From: Pseudomonas sp. Root71
Lineage (GTDB): Bacteria; Pseudomonadota; Gammaproteobacteria; Pseudomonadales; Pseudomonadaceae
Direction: 5' to 3'
DNA length: 64,000 bases
Assembly: GCF_001429045.1 (NCBI RefSeq)
Contig: NZ_LMHY01000027.1
Coordinates: 1 to 64,000, forward strand
The position numbers were made by a program, and so were the translations under genes. The notes beneath the pieces are model-generated. The model was not told the origin of the DNA. It made no database searches and saw only the letters and a program-made list of their open reading frames with translations. Shown here piece by piece: positions 26,314 through 34,643 of the stretch (position 1 is its first letter; every line of letters starts with the position of its first letter).

Positions 26314-28260
26314 ATGAACATCAAACAGAAGTTGACCTGGGCGTTTGCAATCATCGCCTGCCTGCCCGTGGTGCTGGTCGCCACCCTCGTTGTGCTGAAC
26401 CTGCGCAGTGATGCCAGGGACGAATTCGTCGACGGCAGTGCCCGCGAGATTCGTCAGGTCAGCAACGCCATGCAATTGTTCTTTGACGGCATCAGCCAGA
26501 ACGTCGATTACCTGGCCAAGCAACCGCTGATCCGCAACTCCGACGACAGCCTCAAGACTTACATGGCCGCCAACGCCGAGAGCGTCCCCCAGGGCGAGGC
26601 GGACAAAAAAGTCTTCGCCCTGCTCCAGGACCTGGGCAACAGCCACCCGGCCTATGCCTATGCCATCCTCGGCACCGCGGCGGGCGGCTATGTGTCGTGG
26701 CCGGATGATCCGAAGCTCAATAACTACGACCCGCGCCAGCGCCCCTGGTACAAGGCCGCCCAGGCCAAACCGGGCAAGCCGTTCCGCACCGAGGCTTACT
26801 ACTGGGCCCAGGACGACGCGACCTACGTCAGCACCGTGCGCACCATCGACAACAAACTGGGCACCAACGGTGGCGTGGTCAGCATCGACGTGACGCTCAA
26901 GCAGCTCACCGAAATCGTCAAGCAGATCAAGCTCGGTGAAACCGGCTACCTGATGCTGCTGGAAAACACCGGCATGGTCCTGGTGGACCCGAAACAACCG
27001 GAACACAACTTCAAACCGCTGAACAGCCTTGGCGACGGCTACGCGCAACTGGCCAAGGCCGGCAAGGGCCTGGTGGAAGTGGAGCTGAACGGCGAGCACT
27101 ACATGGCCAACGTCTGGCCATCGGAGCAACTGGGCTGGACCTTCATCGGCCTGATCAAACAGGACGACGTGATGAGCTCCGCGACCCAGTTGACCTGGTT
27201 GATCGCCATCATCGCCGCCGTCCTGGCTGTCATCTTCGCCGTCGTCGGCGCCAGTTTCGCCAGCCTCATCGTGCGCCCGATCCGCAGCGTGGCCAGCGGC
27301 CTGGAAGGCATCGCCCAGGGCGAAGGCGACCTGACCCAGAACCTGCAAATCCGTGGCAACGATGAAACCGCGCAACTGGCCAACTGGTTCAACCAGTTCC
27401 TGACCGCGATTCGCAACCTGATCCAGAACATCGGCGGCGCGGCGGGCAAGATCCTCGCCACGTCCAAGAGTTCGACCCAGGTCTCCAGCGACATGGCCGA
27501 AGCCGCCGGGCGCCAGCGTGAAGCGGTGGACATGGTCTCCACGGCGTTCCACGAAATGGTCGCCACCGCCAACGAAGTCGCGCGCTCTTGCAGCCAGGCC
27601 GCGGAGTCTGCCGACAGTGGCCAGCGCCAGGCGCGCGAAGGTCAGCAGCAGATCGACGCGGCGGTGAACAGCGTGGATCGCCTGAGCCAGGAAATCGAAC
27701 AGTCGGCCCAGTCGATGCAACAGCTCGAACGCGACAGCAACGACATTCAGTCGATCCTGGGGACCATCCGCTCGATCGCCGAACAGACCAACCTGCTGGC
27801 GCTGAACGCCGCGATCGAAGCGGCCCGTGCCGGTGAACAGGGACGCGGCTTTGCCGTGGTGGCCGACGAAGTGCGGGCCTTGGCCAAGCGCACCGCCGAC
27901 TCCACGGCGGAAATCGACGGACTGCTGGGCAATCTGGCCAAACGCACCAGCCAGGTGGCCCATCAGATGCACGCCAGCCTGGAAGTGTCCCAGCAATCGG
28001 TGACCCGCATCGGCGAGGCACGCAACAGCTTCGGACAGATCCGCGAGTCGGTGGACGTGATCCGCGACATGAACACCCAGATCGCCACGGCGGCGGAACA
28101 ACAGCATCAAGTGGCCGAAGACATCAACCGGCACATCAGCCAGATCCATGGCGATGCGCAATTGGTGGCGGAACTGGCCAACTCGGCGCGCCTGGACTCC
28201 CAGAGCCTGGCCGGGTTGTCCAGTGAGCTGGACGGGTTGGTGCGCAGGTTCCGGACCTAA
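26314..28260 (+). CDS. methyl-accepting chemotaxis protein, dCACHE sensor
   Basis: A 648-residue chemoreceptor with TM1 (residues about 10-32), a periplasmic double-CACHE domain (about 35-285), TM2 (about 290-315), HAMP and a signalling domain with the conserved tip EQTNLLALNAAIEAARAGE. The CACHE ligand region shows YDPRQRPWYKAA, the YxxxxRxWY pattern shared by amino-acid- and amine-binding dCACHE receptors. The organisation resembles polyamine/histamine receptors of pseudomonads, but the ligand is not certain. The start was chosen from GGAG 5 nt upstream; the open frame extends further but that part lacks receptor features. Confidence 0.9.
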   Translation: MNIKQKLTWAFAIIACLPVVLVATLVVLNLRSDARDEFVDGSAREIRQVSNAMQLFFDGISQNVDYLAKQPLIRNSDDSLKTYMAANAESVPQGEADKKVFALLQDLGNSHPAYAYAILGTAAGGYVSWPDDPKLNNYDPRQRPWYKAAQAKPGKPFRTEAYYWAQDDATYVSTVRTIDNKLGTNGGVVSIDVTLKQLTEIVKQIKLGETGYLMLLENTGMVLVDPKQPEHNFKPLNSLGDGYAQLAKAGKGLVEVELNGEHYMANVWPSEQLGWTFIGLIKQDDVMSSATQLTWLIAIIAAVLAVIFAVVGASFASLIVRPIRSVASGLEGIAQGEGDLTQNLQIRGNDETAQLANWFNQFLTAIRNLIQNIGGAAGKILATSKSSTQVSSDMAEAAGRQREAVDMVSTAFHEMVATANEVARSCSQAAESADSGQRQAREGQQQIDAAVNSVDRLSQEIEQSAQSMQQLERDSNDIQSILGTIRSIAEQTNLLALNAAIEAARAGEQGRGFAVVADEVRALAKRTADSTAEIDGLLGNLAKRTSQVAHQMHASLEVSQQSVTRIGEARNSFGQIRESVDVIRDMNTQIATAAEQQHQVAEDINRHISQIHGDAQLVAELANSARLDSQSLAGLSSELDGLVRRFRT

Positions 28261-28283
28261 TTAGTCGCCATACCCCCAAACCC

Positions 28284-28387
28284 TGTGGGAGCGAGCGTGC
28301 TCCGGGCGGCGTTCCGACGATGAGGCCACCAGTTTCAACATCTTTGTTGACTGACACACCGCCATCGCGAGCAAGCTCGCTCCCACA
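28284..28387. repeat. REP doublet
   Basis: Inverted REP copies (TGTGGGAGCGAGCGTGCTCC at 28284; TCGCGAGCAAGCTCGCTCCC at about 28365) lie between convergent genes. Confidence 0.88.
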
Positions 28388-28399
28388 GTTGTTCTGTGT

Positions 28400-29677
28400 T
28401 CAGCGTTCGATGATGGCGGTCACGCCCTGCCCGCCCGCCGCGCAGATCGAAATCAGTCCCCGCCCCTTGCCCGCCACATCCAGCAACTTCGCCAGGTTGG
28501 CGACGATGCGCCCGCCCGTAGCGGCAAACGGATGCCCCGCCGCCAATGAACTGCCCTTGACGTTGAGCTTGCTGCGGTCGATCGAGCCCAGCGCCGCATC
28601 GAGCCCGAGACGGGTTTTGCAGTACTCGGGATCTTCCCAGGCCTTCAAGGTGCACAGCACTTGCGCGGCGAAGGCTTCGTGGATTTCGTAGTAGTCGAAG
28701 TCCTGCAAGGTCAGGCCATTGCGCGCCAGCAACCGGGGCACGGCGTAGACCGGTGCCATCAACAAGCCCTCGGCGCCGTTGACGAAATCCACCGCCGCCG
28801 CCTCGCCGTCACGCCAGTAGGCCAGGATCGGTAAGCCGCGTGCCTTGGCCCATTCCTCGCTGCCCAACAGCACCAGTGACGCACCATCGGTCAGTGGCGT
28901 GGAGTTGCCGGCGGTCAGGGTGCCCTTGGCGCTTTTCTCGTAGGCCGGCTTGAGCGCGGCGAGCTTTTCCAGCGTGGAGTCCGGGCGCAGGTTGTTGTCG
29001 CGGGTCAGGCCCAGGAAGGGTGTCATCAGGTCGTTGTGCCAGCCCTCGGCGTAGGACGCGGCCAGTTTCTGATGGCTCTCGAACGCTAATTGATCCTGTG
29101 CTTCGCGCGGGATGTCCCAGGTCTGCGCCATCAACTCGCAATGCTGTCCCATGGACAACCCGGTACGCGGCTCGCCGTTGCGCGGGAACTCGGGAACCAG
29201 ATGCTTGGGACGCAACTGCAGGAAGGTTTTCAGTTTGTCGCCGGTGGTTTTCGCGCGGTTGGCTTGCAGAAGTATTTTGCGCAGGCCTTCGCTGACGCTG
29301 ATCGGCGCATCCGAGGTAGTGTCCACGCCACCGGCAATGCCACAGTCGATCTGCCCCAGGGCAATCTTGTTCGCCACCAGCAGCGCGGCCTCCAACCCGG
29401 TGCCGCACGCCTGCTGGATGTCATAGGCCGGGGTGGCGGGCGACAGTCGCGAACCCAGTACGCACTCACGTGTGAGGTTCATGTCCCGCGACAATTTGAG
29501 CACCGCCCCGGCGACCACCTCGCCGATGCGCTGGCCGTGCAGGTTGTAACGCTCGATCAGGCCTTCGAGGGCGGCGGTGAGCATCACCTGGTTACTGGCC
29601 GTGGCGTAGGGGCCATTGGAGCGGGCGAAGGGAATCCGGTTACCGCCGATGATCGCGACGCGGCGCAGTTGGGTCAT
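28400..29677 (-). CDS. acetyl-CoA C-acyltransferase (thiolase, FadI-like)
   Basis: A 425-residue thiolase. The acyl-accepting cysteine is in IQQACGTGLEAAL, the EIHEAFAAQ motif and GHPFAATGGR histidine are present, and the second cysteine is in SICAAGGQGV. The pattern fits FadI/acetyl-CoA acetyltransferases for beta-oxidation or acyl condensation. The start MTQLRRVAIIGG has GGAG upstream; the long upstream open frame is spurious. It is divergent from the FabG-like gene, the same pair seen as PA4785/PA4786 in P. aeruginosa. Confidence 0.92.
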   Translation of the reverse strand: MTQLRRVAIIGGNRIPFARSNGPYATASNQVMLTAALEGLIERYNLHGQRIGEVVAGAVLKLSRDMNLTRECVLGSRLSPATPAYDIQQACGTGLEAALLVANKIALGQIDCGIAGGVDTTSDAPISVSEGLRKILLQANRAKTTGDKLKTFLQLRPKHLVPEFPRNGEPRTGLSMGQHCELMAQTWDIPREAQDQLAFESHQKLAASYAEGWHNDLMTPFLGLTRDNNLRPDSTLEKLAALKPAYEKSAKGTLTAGNSTPLTDGASLVLLGSEEWAKARGLPILAYWRDGEAAAVDFVNGAEGLLMAPVYAVPRLLARNGLTLQDFDYYEIHEAFAAQVLCTLKAWEDPEYCKTRLGLDAALGSIDRSKLNVKGSSLAAGHPFAATGGRIVANLAKLLDVAGKGRGLISICAAGGQGVTAIIER

Positions 29678-29718
29678 GAAAAGCTCCTGATGAAATTGCC
29701 AAAATTGAAACTCCCCCT

Positions 29719-29802
29719 GTAGGAGCTGCCGAAGGCTGCGATCTTTTGACTTGGCTTTTTTGTAATCAAGATCAACAGATCGCAGCCTTCGGCAGCTCCT
29801 AC
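29719..29802. repeat. long inverted repeat (GTAGGAGCTGCCGAAGG family), copy 2
   Basis: Arms of about 30 bp flank an AT-rich loop, in the thiolase/FabG divergent promoter gap. This copy lies between two promoters rather than two 3' ends. Confidence 0.92.
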
Positions 29803-29893
29803 AATGACCAAGCGTAGGCCTTATCTCGTGGATCGAACGACTGATCGCCATTCGTGGTCCACACTTTGATCCCCAGCTTTCGGAGCGCGTTCC

Positions 29894-31246
29894 ATGTCTG
29901 ACCGCTATATCGACTTCGCCAATTCGTCCATCGGCCACCGCCTGGTCGGCGCCCTGGGGTTGCCGACGCCGACCAGGCTTGAGCGCTGGCAAGCGGGCCG
30001 GTTGCGACCTGTGGAAGGCGCACTGCTGATCGGCGGCGGGCCGTTGACCGAACACGTCAACGCCTTCGCCAACCGCCTGACCGACGCGATCTACAGCTAC
30101 GGCACCGAGCCTTCGATGGCCACGGCCTGGATTCCCGGCCACGGACCGAAACTCAAGGCCGTGGTATTCGACGCCAGTGACCTGCTGCACACCGATCAGC
30201 TCAAGCAACTGCGCGAGTTTTTCCAGCCGCTGATGAAGAACCTCGAACACTGTGCGCACCTGGTGATTCTCGGGCGTGACCCGCAAACCCTGCGCGACCC
30301 GTTCGCCGCCAGTGCACAGCGTGCCCTGGAAGGTTTCGGCCGTTCCCTGGCCAAGGAATTACGCAGCGGTGCCACCCTGCAATTGATCTACGTCGGCGAA
30401 GGTGCCGAGGCGCAGCTGGAAGGCCCGCTGCGGTTTTTCCTCTCGCCGAAAAGCGCCTTCGTGTCCGGGCAGGTCATTCGCTTGAATCCGTGCGCGACGC
30501 CAGTCACCGACTGGACACGCCCGCTCGCCGGGCGCAAGGCTCTGGTTACCGGCGCAGCACGCGGTATCGGTGCCGCCATCGCCGAAACCCTGGCCCGTGA
30601 TGGTGCCGACGTCACCCTGCTTGACGTGCCTGCGGCCAAAACCGATCTCGAAGCGCTCGCCGCGCGCCTCGGCGGGCGCAGCATCACCCTCGACATCTGC
30701 GCCGAAGACGCCGCCGCGCAGTTGATCGAACAATTGCCCGATGGCCTCGACATCGTAGTGCACAACGCCGGCATCACCCGGGATAAAACCCTGGCCAACA
30801 TGACCCCGGAATTCTGGGACGCGGTGCTGGCGGTCAACCTCAATGCGCCGCAAGTGCTGACCAAAGCCCTGCTCGACAGCGGCACCCTGCACGACAACGG
30901 CCGGGTGATCCTGCTGGCGTCCATCAGCGGCATCGCCGGCAATCGCGGGCAAACCAATTACGCGGCGAGCAAGGCCGGGTTGATCGGTATGGCACAAGCC
31001 TGGGCGCCGGAGCTCCAAGAGCGCGGCATCAGCATCAACGCCGTGGCGCCGGGTTTCATCGAAACGCAGATGACCGCACACATTCCCTTCGGCCTGCGCG
31101 AAGCCGGACGGCGCATGAGTTCGCTGGGCCAGGGCGGCCTGCCGCAGGACGTCGCCGAGGCCGTGGCCTGGCTCGCGCAACCGGGCACCGGCGCGTTCAC
31201 CGGGCAAGCATTGCGCGTATGTGGGCAAAGCGTTCTGGGAGCTTAA
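29894..31246 (+). CDS. two-domain 3-oxoacyl-ACP/CoA reductase (FabG4-like)
   Basis: A 450-residue SDR, nearly twice the normal FabG length. The N-terminal half (about 1-205) is a degenerate flavodoxin-like Rossmann domain. The C-terminal half (about 210-450) is a functional SDR with LVTGAARGIGAAIAETLA, VVHNAGITRDKTL, ASISGIAGNRGQ and the YAASKAG catalytic pair. This is the layout of high-molecular-weight FabG (FabG4), which reduces 3-oxoacyl-CoA with NAD(H). It is followed 2 bp later by MaoC, and together with the divergent thiolase makes a three-step acyl-chain module. Confidence 0.92.
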   Translation: MSDRYIDFANSSIGHRLVGALGLPTPTRLERWQAGRLRPVEGALLIGGGPLTEHVNAFANRLTDAIYSYGTEPSMATAWIPGHGPKLKAVVFDASDLLHTDQLKQLREFFQPLMKNLEHCAHLVILGRDPQTLRDPFAASAQRALEGFGRSLAKELRSGATLQLIYVGEGAEAQLEGPLRFFLSPKSAFVSGQVIRLNPCATPVTDWTRPLAGRKALVTGAARGIGAAIAETLARDGADVTLLDVPAAKTDLEALAARLGGRSITLDICAEDAAAQLIEQLPDGLDIVVHNAGITRDKTLANMTPEFWDAVLAVNLNAPQVLTKALLDSGTLHDNGRVILLASISGIAGNRGQTNYAASKAGLIGMAQAWAPELQERGISINAVAPGFIETQMTAHIPFGLREAGRRMSSLGQGGLPQDVAEAVAWLAQPGTGAFTGQALRVCGQSVLGA

Positions 31247-31248
31247 GG

Positions 31249-32103
31249 ATGATCACCGACTGGCACACACTCAACCGCGAACCCGGCCTGCCGGGGTTGT
31301 ACGCACGAGCGGCGACACGGCGCAAAATCACTGGCAGCCACCTGCCCGATTCGGGGTTGCGTTGCTGGGTCGAAGTCGATCCCAAGCGCCTGGCGGCCTA
31401 TCGCAAGGTCTGTGGTTTCGCCGACAACGGCCTGCTGCCGCCGACCTACCCGCACATCCTCGGGTTTGCCTTGCAGATGCAACTGCTCACAGCCAGGGAC
31501 TTCCCGTTCCCGCTGTTGGGTCTGATTCACCTGAGCAACCGCATTCGTGTACTGCGCCCCATGGGCGGGGTGAGTCGGGTGCGCGTCAGCGTGCAAGTGC
31601 AGAACCTGCTACCCCACGCCAAAGGCGCAACGTTCGATTTGCTGACCATACTCGACGATCAGTTGGGCCCGCTGTGGGAAGCAGAAAGCCGGATGCTCTG
31701 TCGCGGCGTCAAACTCGAGGGCGAACCGCTCGAAGAGAGCCTGGTACCGAGCCTGGCCCTGAGCGAAGTCGAGCACTGGAAAGCGCCCTCGGACATCGGC
31801 CGGCAATACGCCAAGGTGTCCGGCGACTACAACCCGATTCACCTGAGCGCGGCCAGCGCCCGACTCTTCGGCTTCCCGACCGCCATCGCCCATGGTCTGT
31901 GGAACAAGGCGCGCACCCTGGCTGCGCTGGCCGGGCATCTGCCTGTGGCGAATGTCGAGATCGAAGTGCAGTTCAAGAAGCCGGTACGGTTACCCAGTGA
32001 AGTGACGTTGCTGGCCAGTGCGCCGGGGCCGAGTGGGGACTTTCAATTGGTGGGTCTCGGGGAGCTGGAGCATATGGTCGGGCATTGGCGACCGGTGGCC
32101 TGA
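31249..32103 (+). CDS. MaoC/hot-dog dehydratase (enoyl-CoA hydratase type)
   Basis: A 284-residue double hot-dog protein. The C-terminal MaoC domain carries the hydratase motif YAKVSGDYNPIHLSAASARL and the GFPTAIAHGLW segment with the catalytic His. The N-terminal hot-dog repeat is degenerate. It would hydrate or dehydrate enoyl-/3-hydroxyacyl thioesters. The start lies 2 bp after the FabG stop codon with GGGAG inside the FabG 3' end, so the two are translationally coupled. Confidence 0.9.
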   Translation: MITDWHTLNREPGLPGLYARAATRRKITGSHLPDSGLRCWVEVDPKRLAAYRKVCGFADNGLLPPTYPHILGFALQMQLLTARDFPFPLLGLIHLSNRIRVLRPMGGVSRVRVSVQVQNLLPHAKGATFDLLTILDDQLGPLWEAESRMLCRGVKLEGEPLEESLVPSLALSEVEHWKAPSDIGRQYAKVSGDYNPIHLSAASARLFGFPTAIAHGLWNKARTLAALAGHLPVANVEIEVQFKKPVRLPSEVTLLASAPGPSGDFQLVGLGELEHMVGHWRPVA

Positions 32104-32182
32104 ACGGCTGATATTCATGGTGAGGAAGCGTGCTCCTGATGGGCTGCGTACACTCAGATAATCAGGTCGGCTTTCAGGCCGC

Positions 32183-32292
32183 CTTCGGGGGCAAGCCCGC
32201 TCCCATAGGTTCAAGGTACATCCACCAGGGTCAGGTCGGCCGGCAGGCAGTCTTCGCGGGCAAGTCGGATCGCCACACCGCCGCTCCCACAG
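32183..32292. repeat. REP doublet (diverged)
   Basis: GGGCAAGCCCGCTCCCA at about 32189 and CGCGGGCAAG...CCGCTCCCACAG ending at 32292 flank a short spacer. Confidence 0.7.
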
Positions 32293-32330
32293 AAGAGCAA
32301 AGGCAGAGCAGCCCACACCGCGCCGCTTCT

Positions 32331-32559
32331 CACCACTCATCAGGCCGAGCGTTAGCTCGCCTGCAGCTCTTGATCTTGAAAGGAACCCCGAGCCTTAGCG
32401 AGGGGCCGTACGTAAGGGGCGAGCGTTTTTTGCTTACTTTTTTAGGCGCTTGTAAAAAAGTGAGTCGCCGTAAGGGCGAAACCGCCAGCCGCCGTTACCG
32501 CAGAAATGGATATGTACTCAACCCAAACCACCAACATGGTCGGCCCAGAGGCCGCCAAG
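32331..32559. repeat. composite intergenic repeat, copy 1
   Basis: Block A (32331-32379, 49 bp) is identical to 39564-39612. Block B (32491-32559, 69 bp) matches 39803-39871 with four differences. The middle segments differ. The right end abuts the stop codon of the receiver gene that begins at 32560. Confidence 0.9.
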
Positions 32560-32973
32560 TCAACGCTTGACCAGATAAACCTGCGGCTGAGGAAACAGAT
32601 TATTGAGCGTCTCCAACAACCGCACGTGATAAATCGGCTTGCGAAAAAGATCCAGCACCTGCAAGCGCAACATGTCACTGACATCATCCATGCCCGCATG
32701 CCCCGACATCACAATCACCGGCAAATGCTGGCGCGACGTATGCTCGCGCAAGCGCTTGATCAACGACATGCCGCTCTCCTCCGGCATGCGCAAATCGGTG
32801 ATCACCAAAGCGATATCGGGATGCCGGGTCAGATGCTGCAGCGCGAGCTTGACCGAAGTGGCCGTAAAGCAGTTGAACCCCTCACCCTCCAGCAACTCAG
32901 CCAACTCAAGCAATGCGTCCTCTTCGTCATCCACCAGAAGCAACTGTTGGCGTGGCTGTGCGTGAGTGTTCAT
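32560..32973 (-). CDS. stand-alone response-regulator receiver
   Basis: A 137-residue single receiver domain. The acidic pocket is DDEED, the phospho-acceptor aspartate lies in VITDLRMPEESG, the conserved threonine/serine is in VIVMSGHAG and the lysine in LFRKPIY. There is no output domain. It lies 67 bp downstream of the flp pilin gene on the same strand, so it is probably co-transcribed with it and may act as a phosphate sink or protein partner in Tad control. Its stop codon directly abuts composite repeat copy 1. Confidence 0.88.
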   Translation of the reverse strand: MNTHAQPRQQLLLVDDEEDALLELAELLEGEGFNCFTATSVKLALQHLTRHPDIALVITDLRMPEESGMSLIKRLREHTSRQHLPVIVMSGHAGMDDVSDMLRLQVLDLFRKPIYHVRLLETLNNLFPQPQVYLVKR

Positions 32974-33040
32974 GAGGTAACACCTGCAATGGACGAAGCG
33001 CTGATGTTAGTACCCGATTTCAGCATTTCCGATGCCTTAA

Positions 33041-33250
33041 TCAGGAACTAGGGACCAGTGCAGTCCTGATATTGCCGAACACCGTCCTAATATCATCCCC
33101 AACGCCCGAACTGAGCCCGGCGATAACCACCGCGACCATGGCAGCGATAACCGCGTACTCAATACCTGAAGCTCCCTCGGTATCCTTGATCAAGCCTTTG
33201 TAATATGCGATTTCGGCAGCGACCTTCAAAACAAGCGTGGAAAAAGACAT
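33041..33250 (-). CDS. flp: Flp/Fap-type major pilin precursor
   Basis: A 69-residue type IVb pilin. The prepilin peptidase site is in EGASG-IEYAVIAAMVAVVI, with the family-defining Glu-Tyr after the glycine and a hydrophobic helix that forms the fibre core. FppA (40762-41232) should process it. AGGAG precedes the chosen ATG; an upstream in-frame extension is spurious. It is divergent from cpaB/rcpC across a 322-bp regulatory region. The product is assembled into the thin adhesive Flp pilus. Confidence 0.93.
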   Translation of the reverse strand: MSFSTLVLKVAAEIAYYKGLIKDTEGASGIEYAVIAAMVAVVIAGLSSGVGDDIRTVFGNIRTALVPSS

Positions 33251-33572
33251 GGCATTTCTCCTGGACGACGACGGGTGTTGCACGGACGCAACATGATTCC
33301 CCAGTGCCAGCACCAGCATTGTCGGCATTCCCAGGCCCAACAACTGTAAATACGCATTAATACGAAAGCATTAACCGTTTCGTTGACGTCAAAAACAGGT
33401 CGTTTTATCGCAACTTTGCACTTCCGTTAGATATTTTCCCCGCACTAATGGCATTTTGCTCTACCTGCGCTACGGTCAAATAGCGAAATAGTTCCATGTT
33501 CATAGCTGCCTGATTGCGAAGTTGTCTCGTTGGACTTGACGAGGTTTGCGCAGCAGGAAAGGGAGAGCCTTC
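33251..33572. promoter_or_regulatory. flp / rcpC divergent regulatory region
   Basis: 322 bp, AT-rich (especially 33345-33500), with no ORF. It should contain back-to-back promoters for the pilin and the assembly operon and probably the binding site of the PprB-like regulator. I cannot identify that site by eye. Confidence 0.5.
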
Positions 33573-34520
33573 ATGAACAGCCGTGTCACTCTGGGCCTCG
33601 CCGGACTGTTTCTGGTCGGCGCCATCATTACCGGCTACTGGGGACTCTCATTGAGTCGCCAACCGGCCCCCGAGGCCGTTGCCCAATCCACCGCCAATGC
33701 ACCGCTGGCCATCCCACAGGCACCTCTGTCGGCAAATGACCCGACCCGCCATCCGGTGGTCGTGCTGGTCAACGATGTCGCGCCATATACCCCGGTCACC
33801 CCCGCCGATGTCGTCCTGGAACAGTTGCACACCGCCCCGGTCGGCAGCCTGACCAGCCTCGACCAGGCGATTGGCCGTACCCCCTGGCGCGCCCTCACCG
33901 CCGGCAGCTGGCTCAACGACGAAAGCTTCGAAGCCGGCAGCAAGCTGTCGCGGATGATCCGCCCCAATGAGCGCGCCCTCGCGGTCGCCACAGACGAAGT
34001 GGTCATAGTCGGCGGGCAACTGACGCCGGGGGACTATGTCGATGTGCTGCTGTTCCTGCGCATGGACACCCTCAATCCTCAGCCAACGGCTCAACTCGTG
34101 GTGCCGGCCTTGCGGGTGCTCGGGGTCGGCGAGCAATTGGGGTTGACCAACGACGGCCAGCCTTCCAGCCCGGCGCGCAACACCGATGAAAAACTCAAAC
34201 AGGATCAATCCCGCGCCGCGGCGCGGACCGTGTTGCTCGCCGTTCCTGAACAACTGGTGAGCCGCCTGATGCTCGCGACCCAGGCCGGCGTGCTGCGCCT
34301 GGCCGTGCGTAGCGCCGATGAAAAACGCCTGGCGCGCTACTGGGCCGGCGACAGCGGCTCTGCCGCCAACCTGGCCAATGCCAACCGCGAGTTGTTGCAA
34401 TTCAGCCAGTTGGCCATGACCGGGCCACCCAAACCTGTCACCACCAGCTCTGGCGCCGCGCCGCGCAAGCAGAGCGTGGAAGTCATTCGCGGTAACGAGA
34501 TCACCCAACAAACACCCTGA
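33573..34520 (+). CDS. rcpC: Flp pilus assembly protein CpaB/RcpC
   Basis: A 315-residue protein with one N-terminal membrane segment (residues about 6-26, GLAGLFLVGAIITGYWG) and a periplasmic part holding the SAF/CpaB region, including TPVTPADVVLEQLHT and IRPNERALAVATDEV. It normally works beside the RcpA secretin in the outer-membrane channel assembly. The start was chosen from GGGAG 7 nt upstream. The next position in the operon, where rcpA should be, holds only a 33-codon stub. Confidence 0.9.
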   Translation: MNSRVTLGLAGLFLVGAIITGYWGLSLSRQPAPEAVAQSTANAPLAIPQAPLSANDPTRHPVVVLVNDVAPYTPVTPADVVLEQLHTAPVGSLTSLDQAIGRTPWRALTAGSWLNDESFEAGSKLSRMIRPNERALAVATDEVVIVGGQLTPGDYVDVLLFLRMDTLNPQPTAQLVVPALRVLGVGEQLGLTNDGQPSSPARNTDEKLKQDQSRAAARTVLLAVPEQLVSRLMLATQAGVLRLAVRSADEKRLARYWAGDSGSAANLANANRELLQFSQLAMTGPPKPVTTSSGAAPRKQSVEVIRGNEITQQTP

Positions 34521-34541
34521 GTCGAGCAAGGATGCCTTTCC

Positions 34542-34643
34542 ATGCGCAGACCTTTTACGCCATTGTTCAACGGCTTGATCCGGGCCAATTTGCTCGGCGG
34601 CCTGCCGGCGAGTGCGGTATCACGTAGCGAGTTACCGCAATGA
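34542..34643 (+). pseudogene. 33-codon stub at the rcpA (secretin) position
   Basis: An intact tiny ORF that begins with MRRPFTPLFNGLIRANLLGG and LPASA, a signal-peptide-like sequence, then stops after RSELPQ. Its TGA overlaps the tadZ start codon (ATGA). In Tad operons rcpA lies exactly here, between rcpC and tadZ, and starts with a signal peptide. I infer an in-frame internal deletion that left the two ends of the secretin gene and preserved coupling to tadZ. A real short peptide gene is the alternative. Confidence 0.6.

Larger units (their letters stand above)
32104..32559. other. 456-bp noncoding segment: REP pair plus composite repeat
   Basis: Holds a REP doublet (32183-32292) and then composite repeat copy 1 (32331-32559). 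No coding potential is evident. The latter half contains a GCTTACTTTTT...AAAAAAGTGAG hairpin (about 32428-32465). Confidence 0.7.
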
